Shown here piece after piece: positions 19,113 to 26,601 of a DNA stretch of 64,000 bases. How positions within the stretch are numbered: position 1 is the stretch's first letter; each line of letters starts with the position of its first letter. The position numbers were made by a program, and so were the translations under genes. Source of the stretch: Acetobacter sicerae (GTDB lineage Bacteria > Pseudomonadota > Alphaproteobacteria > Acetobacterales > Acetobacteraceae); contig NZ_JAAABN010000012.1 in NCBI RefSeq assembly GCF_011516765.1, forward strand, positions 1 through 64,000. Direction: 5' to 3'. A model generated the notes under the pieces. It did no database searches and was not told the origin of the DNA. It was given only the letters and a program-made list of their open reading frames with translations.

Positions 19113-20219
19113 TTGGTGAAGCGTATGCAAAAAAGAGATGACATCGATACGGATTATAGAAAAAAACACTCGAAATATGACCGATTTTACGGGCTTCTTG
19201 AAATCAAGCCTACTCATGTATATAAAAAATCTCCCAAAAACACTAAAAAAATAGATTTATTAAAAAATAAAAATGTAAATATAAAAGAAGAAAAAATATC
19301 GTATATGATTATGGCCCATGAGATTGGTGCGCAGTTAAACTTACTAATTAAATCTCTTTTGTCTGACGTTAGATCTGTTATTTATATTCATCTTGATGGA
19401 AAAGTGGAAATTGATAATAATGATTTGTTTTCTCAAGATGATAGAATTGTTTTTATAAAAAACAGAGTGAGAGTGAATTGGGGAGGGTTTTCCATGGTGC
19501 ATGCTATGAAAAACTTAATTCACGAAGCGCTCAAAGATACAGGAAGTGATCGTTTTGTTCTTATAAGTGGATCGTGTTTTCCAATAAAGATTCCTGTTCA
19601 GATCAATGACGAGTTGTTGCGCAGTAATGGGAATATATTTTCTGTATGGGGTGAAATTGATCCAGAGAATTTATCATCAGAAGGATTTGGTCGCTATTCT
19701 GTAACAAAATTTCAACCATGCGATGTTGAGATTCTCAATCCCAAAAAAAGTATTGCTCATTCCAGAGTGTGGAATTTTTATAAAAAAATATCCAGCCAAA
19801 TTCCCTTGGAGAGAAAAGTTTCGTTGTCAGATCTTTGGCGGGGATCTCAGTTTTTTGCCGCAAGCAGGGCGGTCGCAGAATGGTTTGTAAAATCTCATCC
19901 TGATTTAGATCATATTCTAAGATGGAGTTTAGCTCCCGATGAAATTTACTTTAATACTTTATATGTCCGATATTTACGCCAGTCTGGAGAAGATTTTTGT
20001 AAAATACTTCCGGGTGCGACTGAGCAGGGAACGCATTATATTAAAAAGACTGTTCCTGCCGACCGGACTTTGAGACAAAAACTTTTTGAGCCTATTGATC
20101 TGCGGAAATTGAATAAGAACGATTTGCCGGAAATTCTTTCATCGCCGTGCTTCTTTGCTCGAAAATGCAATTCAGAAATCTCAAAGGAAATAGAACGTTT
20201 ATGGTGTGATGATATTTGA
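19113..20219 (+). CDS. Core-2/I-branching (GT14-type) glycosyltransferase
   Basis: This protein of about 368 residues has GT14 features: YMIMAHE with a following IYIHLDGK (start of the Core-2/I-branching domain), RVRVNWGGFSMVHAM, RFVLISGSCFPIK, GSQFFAASRAVAEWF and LAPDEIYFNTL, the last holding the expected catalytic-acid region. The family transfers N-acetylglucosamine or xylose to glycans. In bacteria it usually decorates capsule or exopolysaccharide. There is no signal peptide or membrane helix. Possible starts are TTG 19113, GTG 19116 and ATG 19125; none has a good ribosome site. The gene is extremely AT-rich (many AAA/ATA codons), lies alone next to IS debris, and is best explained as recent horizontal transfer. 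Confidence 0.8.
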   Translation: MVKRMQKRDDIDTDYRKKHSKYDRFYGLLEIKPTHVYKKSPKNTKKIDLLKNKNVNIKEEKISYMIMAHEIGAQLNLLIKSLLSDVRSVIYIHLDGKVEIDNNDLFSQDDRIVFIKNRVRVNWGGFSMVHAMKNLIHEALKDTGSDRFVLISGSCFPIKIPVQINDELLRSNGNIFSVWGEIDPENLSSEGFGRYSVTKFQPCDVEILNPKKSIAHSRVWNFYKKISSQIPLERKVSLSDLWRGSQFFAASRAVAEWFVKSHPDLDHILRWSLAPDEIYFNTLYVRYLRQSGEDFCKILPGATEQGTHYIKKTVPADRTLRQKLFEPIDLRKLNKNDLPEILSSPCFFARKCNSEISKEIERLWCDDI

Positions 20220-20561
20220 ATATTTTTTGTTGTGTATTATGAATTTTATCAGATGTACATGGGTATCATCGAATGAGTTTTATATGGATCAGGGTGCCAG
20301 TTCTTCTCTGTTGTGCTGTTGGTGCTCCCCAATGAATTTCAAGGGGATAAATATTTTTCTGATCGATCTTCTATATGTAGGAAAGAGGCAACTTATTGGT
20401 GTATCGGAGGTTTAACGCCAATAGAATCAATGGAGTGCCTGGATAACTGGATATAATCTGAACACTCATGAATATATGTTCGCCATCCATATAGCGTAAA
20501 ATCTCGTCTCTCATTTCAAAGAATATATCAGCAGCATAATTCACAGAATACTGTGAAAAAA
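20220..20561. other. Convergent intergenic region
   Basis: This gap of 342 bases lies between the glycosyltransferase stop and the stop of the last nitrate operon gene. A short plus-strand frame (20206-20415) shows no family resemblance. No clear intrinsic terminator with a T tract is visible for either side. Confidence 0.35.
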
Positions 20562-21020
20562 TTAACAATCATTCCTCTCGAAAAATTCTTTTAAGGCTGG
20601 AACGAAATTTTGATTCTCATGTCCCGGTCTCGTGAGTTTGAGCAGTGCGAAGCGTTGCAACGTGGAAAGATGGTTCCACTGATGCAAAGTCGGCGTCATT
20701 ACGCTATGAGAGGCCGCCGCTAACCGGATACTCTGCGGTATGTCGTCAGCTTCCTGCCATGCCTTGGATGGAGACGGGGGAAGAAATGCGGGTTCTTCTT
20801 CAGCGCGTCGTCTGATGAGGTCAACAAGAAAGGCCCGATACATCTCACATTGCGTAGTGTTTTCCACCGGACGGGCCAAGAGCGCCGTCCGATCTTCCCG
20901 TGTGAAACGGCTCCATTGCCGGAGACTGACCTTTACGCCGCACAGATCGAGCTTCATCCTGACCATCATGGGGATGCAGCGTAATGAATCAGCAAAGTCC
21001 ATTTCGAAGTTGAACAGCAT
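20562..21020 (-). CDS. Nitrate reductase-associated protein
   Basis: This 152-residue soluble protein is the last gene of the nitrate operon. The N-terminal pattern (FNFEMDFADSLRCIPMMVRMKLDLCGVKVSL-like, read in pieces) matches the conserved family called nitrate reductase associated protein (PF09655/TIGR02664), first noted next to cyanobacterial nitrate reductase genes. A conserved Cys pair (about residues 15 and 27) and a WSRFTREDR motif fit. Its biochemical function is unknown. A role in maturation or electron transfer to nitrate reductase is only suggested by context. It begins 33 bases after nasS. Confidence 0.8.
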   Translation of the reverse strand: MLFNFEMDFADSLRCIPMMVRMKLDLCGVKVSLRQWSRFTREDRTALLARPVENTTQCEMYRAFLVDLIRRRAEEEPAFLPPSPSKAWQEADDIPQSIRLAAASHSVMTPTLHQWNHLSTLQRFALLKLTRPGHENQNFVPALKEFFERNDC

Positions 21021-21053
21021 GGCGGAAAGCCTCTGGTATTGCGTGTCCGAAAA

Positions 21054-22043
21054 TCAGAGCGGAATAAAAGGGGCCGACGCCATTGTGTTGGATGCACTCC
21101 AGCGCATAAGTGTCTGTTGTTCAGAGTTTTCCAGCCATCCAAGAGCCACCATATCGTTGATGATCCACTCGATATCGTGTTTCTGAAGTGCTCCGGCAAC
21201 AAAGTTGATCGCTTCTTGCTCCGATCCTCCGGGGAGCACTGAACGCGTAGCCTCTGCCGGGAGCGCGAGACCTCCAGCCGGAAGGGGAGCTGCGAGTGCA
21301 GCGGTGACGTCCTGTTGATAGTGCGGCGTCTGACAAAAGGTGATGGCTTCCTGAAGGGCGAGTGTCATCGCCTGCGCCTGCTCTTCGGAACAGGACAGTC
21401 CTCCGGAAGTCACCATGATTTTCTCGACATGGTCAGGAAACACGGTGGACGAACCTCCGACCCGGAAAGCCACACCAAGCCTTTCTGCTTCCGCACCCCA
21501 TGGCGGACCGACACATCCGCCATCGATCTTCTTTTCAGAGAGAGCATGGATCATGTCGACTGGCGGCATGACCACGAGTTCAATATCGCTTTCCATGTCC
21601 ACATCAATCATTTTCAGAAATCGTCTGAGAATGAGGAGATGGGTGGAATAGATATGCACGACGGCAATACGTGGACGTCGTCCGATGCTGCTGCGCCAGA
21701 CATCAAAGGCGCGCCGTCCGTGTGATCCAGCATGCCAGATCGTCTCAACCGGATTGACGCCCCTCAACATGATCGTATTGCCGCCCCGGCTGATCGTAGT
21801 CAGAGGACGCAGGAAGGCGTCATGCCCACGTCTGCCCAGCGCCGTCATCATCGCCAGCGGGCAAAAGATTACGGCTGCATCGAGTTTTTTCCATGCAAGA
21901 CCATCGGCAATATTGGCCCACGAAGGAGAGACCACGATCTCGGTTTCCAGACCATGCCGGGCAAACAGTCCCTGCCTGTGGGCCATGATGACGGGCGCGC
22001 TGTCGGCCAGTCGCAATACACCGATGCGGATTGGGGCATTCAC
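21054..22043 (-). CDS. nasS: Nitrate sensor NasS (NrtA/CmpA-like, cytoplasmic)
   Basis: This 329-residue protein is of the CmpA/NrtA periplasmic-binding-protein fold but without any signal peptide, starting directly with IRIGVLRLADSAPVIMAHRQGLF. That combination, together with the overlapping nasT gene, identifies NasS, the cytoplasmic nitrate/nitrite sensor. In Paracoccus and Azotobacter, NasS binds and inhibits NasT until nitrate is present. Motifs such as VHIYSTHLLILRRFL and GGCVGPPWGAEAE are typical of the family. The start overlaps the nasT stop by 4 bases. Confidence is high because of the pairing. A transporter role is unlikely without an export signal and ABC partners. Confidence 0.9.
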   Translation of the reverse strand: MNAPIRIGVLRLADSAPVIMAHRQGLFARHGLETEIVVSPSWANIADGLAWKKLDAAVIFCPLAMMTALGRRGHDAFLRPLTTISRGGNTIMLRGVNPVETIWHAGSHGRRAFDVWRSSIGRRPRIAVVHIYSTHLLILRRFLKMIDVDMESDIELVVMPPVDMIHALSEKKIDGGCVGPPWGAEAERLGVAFRVGGSSTVFPDHVEKIMVTSGGLSCSEEQAQAMTLALQEAITFCQTPHYQQDVTAALAAPLPAGGLALPAEATRSVLPGGSEQEAINFVAGALQKHDIEWIINDMVALGWLENSEQQTLMRWSASNTMASAPFIPL

Positions 22044-22645
22044 GACAGGTCATCCTTTTTCTGGGCGGCGAGATATTCCTCTGCAACAGCCGCAATGCGA
22101 CGGGACGTCTGCATGGCCCGACGTTGCAGCCAGCGATGAGCCTGGGTTTCGCTTGTTTTTTCGTTTTTCATGAAACACCTCTTGGCCTGATCAATGAGTT
22201 TGCGCTCGGCAAGGATACGCTGGGCTTCGCTCAGTTCTTCACGTGTCCGACGGAAACGGGAATAGAGCGCGATGGCGGCGCGCAGGAGCGGCTTGACGTC
22301 ACGCGGTGGTGTCTCGACCACATTGTAGGAACAGATGCCTGTATCGAAGGCCGTTTCCATCAGGGCGGCGTCGTCTTCATCGACAAACAGCGCTATGGGA
22401 CGTTCCTGAGCGGGTTGGGACAGGGCGCGGATACTGTCCAGCGCATCACGGTCGGCTCTCGCCATATCCACCAGCACGACATCAGGAGCGTGCAGTTGTA
22501 CAGCGTCAATCAGGGCCATCTCCGCCGGAACCGTCAGAACACGTAGTGAACTGTCGCCACGCAGGGTTTCCGACAAAGCAGAACCGCGTCTGGGGTTGGC
22601 GTCCGCGACGAGAACAACCAGTGCAGGACGTCCGTCTCCCATCAA
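22040..22645 (-). CDS. nasT: Nitrate-responsive ANTAR antiterminator NasT
   Basis: This 201-residue protein has a receiver-like N-terminal domain (LVADANPRRG, Asp60 in VLVDMARAD) and a C-terminal ANTAR RNA-binding domain (about 125-190; the LIDQAKRCFMKNEKTSETQAH stretch with the conserved alanine/aromatic pattern). ANTAR proteins bind paired hexaloop RNA hairpins and prevent transcription termination in the leader. It overlaps both nasA (upstream) and nasS (downstream) by 4 bases. A plausible RNA target is visible upstream of narK at 32475-32547. In most species nasT precedes the structural genes. Here it is encoded inside the operon it would control, giving positive feedback. Confidence 0.93.
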   Translation of the reverse strand: MMGDGRPALVVLVADANPRRGSALSETLRGDSSLRVLTVPAEMALIDAVQLHAPDVVLVDMARADRDALDSIRALSQPAQERPIALFVDEDDAALMETAFDTGICSYNVVETPPRDVKPLLRAAIALYSRFRRTREELSEAQRILAERKLIDQAKRCFMKNEKTSETQAHRWLQRRAMQTSRRIAAVAEEYLAAQKKDDLS

Positions 22646-25600
22646 TAGACGTCCCTCAGATAGCGGCCTTCGCGTGTCAGGTTCGTCACGAACGTATCTG
22701 CATCTGCTGTGGACAGGCCGCCATGACGCGCCACGATGCGGCGCAAGGCGGCATCCACGTCGCGAGCCATCCGGCTGGCGTCGCCACAGACATAGACAGA
22801 AGCACCGTCATTCAACCACTTCCACACGTCCCCACCTGCCTCCTCCATACGATCCTGCACGTAGATCCGCGCTGGCTGATCCCGCGAAAAAGCCGTGTCC
22901 AGTCGCGTCAGCACGCCTTCAGTCTGGAAGGATTCCAGTTCGGAACGATAGTAAAATCCTTCGTCAGCGTTGCGTTCGCCAAAGAAAAGCCAGTTGCGCC
23001 CGGACGCCTTGCGGGCGGCGCGCTCCTGAAGGAAGCCGCGGAAAGGCGCAATTCCGGTGCCGGGACCGATCATGATCACCGGCGTTGTGTTATCCTGAGG
23101 CAGCCGGAAATGTGTTGTGGGCTGGGTAAAGACCGGCACTTCATGGCCTGCTTCCAGCCCGGCAAGCCAGTTCGAGCATACACCCGGCCAAGGCGTGAAA
23201 TTGACGCCCATAGTCAGTTCCACCACTCGGCCCGTGATCTGCGGTGAAGACGCGATGGAATAGAGGCGTGGCTGCATGCGCCGGAACAGGGAAGGTACCT
23301 CCTGAGCTGTGACTGACAGAGACGCTCCCTTAAGCAGTTCAGGCAGAAAACCTGCTTCTCGTCCACCGAGAGCTGCCAGCATGGCCGGATTAGGCCGCGA
23401 CAGATCCAGATGACGCATCAGCGCGTCTCTCAATCCGACTGTGCCATGCCCCCTCAGAACGATGGGGGTATCTTCGGGAAGTTTCAGAGCAAGCAGAGCG
23501 AGTTCTACATTTTCCGCTGTATTGCAGGGCCACACGCCTAGCGCATCTCCCGTCTCCCATGTCAGCTCTGTTCCGCTCAGATCAAGACCGATACGGCGCG
23601 TATCCCGTTCGCTGCCGGATGAGCAGAGGCGTTCGTTGATGCTCAGCCTCGCCACGACCGGCGCATCCCGTGTGCCCGCCACGATCTGCGGAGCTTCGAC
23701 GACGCTGGGGGCTGCTTGAGCAGTCGTCCCGTTGAGTGTCGTCAGCAGGGTGCCGCGCCACGCCTCGACCGTGTCTTCAAAATCGGGTTCGCATTCCACA
23801 CGCTCCAGAAGCGGTGTTGCACCCAGTTCGCGCAGTCGTCCGTCCAGCGCCCGCCCGAATCCACAGAAGCTGGCATAGGACGAATCGCCCAGCGCCAGAA
23901 TGGCGTAGGTCAGGTCGGGCAAAGAGGTCTCCTGCGACCTCACCGCATCCCAGAAGGGCGCAGCGCAGTCTGGCGGATCGCCATCTCCGAAAGTGGAGAC
24001 CACAAACAGCACCGTACCGGAAACGGGATGTCCGCATTCCCAGTCATCCAGACACTTCGCCTCTGCCGGATGCCCGGCCTCGCGCAACCATGTCACAATG
24101 GTCGCAGCCAGTCCTTCTGCCCGTCCGGTCTGGGAAGCCCACCACACATTGATGGCAGAGGCAGATGGTGATGCGTCCTCCTGTGCGGGGACTTCCGTTC
24201 GGGTCCTGCTGTACAGCCCGGCAAGAATTCCGCTGAGATGAGTCCGCGTCTGTGGTGGCAGGGGCGCGGAGGCGGGGACGGCGGGAAGCTCACCCGGTTC
24301 AGGTGGCGCGATTTTCAGCCCTTCAAGAAAACCGGACAACCATGCCCGCGCCTCTTCGGACAGGGAAGGGAGGGGAACAGAAGCCGAAGAATCCAGACCA
24401 AAATGGGTGACGAGAGACCGCAAGGTCATGGTGTGAGATCCTTCCTTGTCCGGTTTCACGGAGGCGGGTTGGGCCGGTTTTTCCACGCGCTCAAGCGCGA
24501 CGGCGCAGACCTTGAAGCCGGGTTGCAACGAGATGGGATCGACGGCATCCGGTGTGACGGCATTGACCGTCATGTTCTCCCCGAACCTGTCATTCCAGTG
24601 AAAGGGAGCGAAGCAGGTGCCGGAACGCACGCGTGACGAGATTTGCACGGGAAGAACGATCTGTCCGCGCCGGGAGGTGATGCGCACGGTATCATCCTTC
24701 GTCAGACCAAGCGTGGCGGCGTCCTCACTTCCGATCTCGACGAATGGCCCCGGATTGAGACGGTTGAGACTCTCTACCCGTCCGGTCTTGGTGAGTGTGT
24801 GCCACTGGTGCTGGAGGCGACCGCTGTTCAGCACGAAGGGAAATTCGTCATCCGGCCATTCTTCCGGCCGCATCCATGGGCGGGCGAAAAAGACCCCCTT
24901 GCCATCTGCTGTCGCAAAGACAGGACCGTCACCATCGGGCGGAAGATAGCGTATGGGATGCCGGGGATGCGTGTCACCAGCCGGAGCGGGCCATTGCACG
25001 GGTCCCTCGCGCAGGCGGGCATGACTGACGCCCGCAATATCGTAATCTGTCTTCGGGTTGGTGAACCGGCTGGCTTCGGCAAACACGTCGGCGGCGGATG
25101 TGAAGGTGAAATCCTGCTCGAATCCCATGGCGCAGGCCACGCGGGCAATGATGTCCCAGTCCGCCAGCGCTTCCCCCGGTGGTGGCACAGCCTGTCGGGC
25201 AAGTGTCATGGTGCGGTCGGAATTGACCTGCACGCCGTCGCTTTCCGCCCACAGCGTCGCAGGCAACAGAATGTCGGCAAAACGGGTGGTCTCACTGTCC
25301 GCAAACGCGTCCTGCACGATGACACAGTCCGCGGCTTCCAGAGCGCGCACCACATGCTTGCGGTTGGCGACTGTCGCAACAGGATTGGTGCAGATGACCC
25401 AGCACGCCTTGATCTCTCCCTGTTCCATCGCCTTAAACATCGCGATTGCCCCGTCACCGCCTGTATCACGCAAGGTTCCAGGGGAAAGGTTCCATTGTTT
25501 TTCGACAAAGTTCCGATCCGATGCGACCAGTGCGCTACGCTGGCCGGGCAGACCGGGGCCCATATAGCCCATCTCGCGTCCGCCCATGGCGTTGGGCTGT

Positions 25601-26595
25601 CCGGTGAGCGAGAAAGGACCACTACCGGGTCGGCAGATGGCCCCGGTAGCCAGATGAAGATTGCACACTGCGTTGGTGTTCCATGTGCCGGTGATGCTCT
25701 GGTTCAGTCCCATGGTCCACAGGCTCATCCATTCACCGGCTTCCGCGATCCAGCGGGCCGCCGTTACAATGTCCTCGGCAGGCAGGCCTGTAATCTCCGC
25801 TACGGTTTCAGGCGCGTAGTCCTCAAGAAAAGCTTCCATGGCGTCCCACCCTGTGGTGGCGCGTGCGATGAAATCCCTGTCGATGGCGTCGTTTTTGACG
25901 AGCAGATGGAGCAGTCCATTGAGAAGGGCGAGGTCGGTTCCGGGACGGATGGGAAGATAAAGATCGGCTTTTTCGGCTGTGGCTGTCCGGCGCGGATCGA
26001 CAACGATCAGTCTGGCGCCACTTCGTTTGCGATCCATCAGTCGTAGAAACAGGATGGGATGACAGTCGGCCATGTTTGCGCCGATGACGAAGAACAGGTC
26101 GGTGCAGTCGAAATCCTCGTAGCTGCCCGGCGGAGCATCCGCTCCAAGCGAAAGCTTGTAACCGGTTCCGGCGGCGGCCATGCAGAGCCGGGAATTGGAT
26201 TCAATATACTGGCTGCGCACAAACCCCTTGGCCAGCTTGTTGATCAGATACTGCGCCTCCAGAGACATCTGCCCCGAGACGTAGAAAGCGATGGCGTCCG
26301 GACCATGCTCGTCGAGAATGGTCCGCAGGCGTTTCGCTGTGGTCGCGATGGCCTGTTGCATGGGAACCGGAACCGCTTCTTCGGCACGACCGGAGCGGAC
26401 AAGAGCCTGACGCAGTCGCTGGTCGGACAGGAGAGGCTTGTCGCAGGAACTGCCCTTAGTGCAGAGACGGCCGCCATTCGCAGGATGTGCGGTATCGCCG
26501 CGCACCTTGACGATACGCTCATTTTCGACTTCCAGAATCACTCCGCACCCTACCCCGCAGTAGGGACAGACGGTGCGGATTTCCTCTTTCGCCAT
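22642..26595 (-). CDS. nasA: Assimilatory nitrate reductase fused to CysJ-type NADPH flavoprotein
   Basis: This 1317-residue cytoplasmic enzyme is predicted to reduce nitrate to nitrite with electrons from NADPH in one chain. Residues 1-700 form a molybdopterin oxidoreductase with a [4Fe-4S] motif (Cys10, Cys13, Cys17, Cys45) and the molybdopterin-dinucleotide-binding domain. A CysJ-like linker follows (from about 720: MTLRSLVTHFG, then LSEEARAWLSGFL). Then come a flavodoxin domain (about 813-960, WWASQTGRAEG), an FAD domain (RLYSIASSPQ) and an NADPH-binding domain (GPGTGIAPFRGFLQER) ending in an aromatic residue. This replaces the separate NasB/NasC electron-transfer subunit. No BFD-like cysteine cluster follows the molybdopterin domain. 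It starts 6 bases after nirBD. Such bifunctional proteins are known in a few bacterial groups. Confidence 0.93.
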   Translation of the reverse strand: MAKEEIRTVCPYCGVGCGVILEVENERIVKVRGDTAHPANGGRLCTKGSSCDKPLLSDQRLRQALVRSGRAEEAVPVPMQQAIATTAKRLRTILDEHGPDAIAFYVSGQMSLEAQYLINKLAKGFVRSQYIESNSRLCMAAAGTGYKLSLGADAPPGSYEDFDCTDLFFVIGANMADCHPILFLRLMDRKRSGARLIVVDPRRTATAEKADLYLPIRPGTDLALLNGLLHLLVKNDAIDRDFIARATTGWDAMEAFLEDYAPETVAEITGLPAEDIVTAARWIAEAGEWMSLWTMGLNQSITGTWNTNAVCNLHLATGAICRPGSGPFSLTGQPNAMGGREMGYMGPGLPGQRSALVASDRNFVEKQWNLSPGTLRDTGGDGAIAMFKAMEQGEIKACWVICTNPVATVANRKHVVRALEAADCVIVQDAFADSETTRFADILLPATLWAESDGVQVNSDRTMTLARQAVPPPGEALADWDIIARVACAMGFEQDFTFTSAADVFAEASRFTNPKTDYDIAGVSHARLREGPVQWPAPAGDTHPRHPIRYLPPDGDGPVFATADGKGVFFARPWMRPEEWPDDEFPFVLNSGRLQHQWHTLTKTGRVESLNRLNPGPFVEIGSEDAATLGLTKDDTVRITSRRGQIVLPVQISSRVRSGTCFAPFHWNDRFGENMTVNAVTPDAVDPISLQPGFKVCAVALERVEKPAQPASVKPDKEGSHTMTLRSLVTHFGLDSSASVPLPSLSEEARAWLSGFLEGLKIAPPEPGELPAVPASAPLPPQTRTHLSGILAGLYSRTRTEVPAQEDASPSASAINVWWASQTGRAEGLAATIVTWLREAGHPAEAKCLDDWECGHPVSGTVLFVVSTFGDGDPPDCAAPFWDAVRSQETSLPDLTYAILALGDSSYASFCGFGRALDGRLRELGATPLLERVECEPDFEDTVEAWRGTLLTTLNGTTAQAAPSVVEAPQIVAGTRDAPVVARLSINERLCSSGSERDTRRIGLDLSGTELTWETGDALGVWPCNTAENVELALLALKLPEDTPIVLRGHGTVGLRDALMRHLDLSRPNPAMLAALGGREAGFLPELLKGASLSVTAQEVPSLFRRMQPRLYSIASSPQITGRVVELTMGVNFTPWPGVCSNWLAGLEAGHEVPVFTQPTTHFRLPQDNTTPVIMIGPGTGIAPFRGFLQERAARKASGRNWLFFGERNADEGFYYRSELESFQTEGVLTRLDTAFSRDQPARIYVQDRMEEAGGDVWKWLNDGASVYVCGDASRMARDVDAALRRIVARHGGLSTADADTFVTNLTREGRYLRDVY

Positions 26596-26601
26596 ATCGG
26601 A

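Noticed and set aside
24643..26046. Long open frame antisense to the nitrate reductase gene
   Set aside because: The minus-strand protein is strongly conserved with clear motifs; the antisense product has none.
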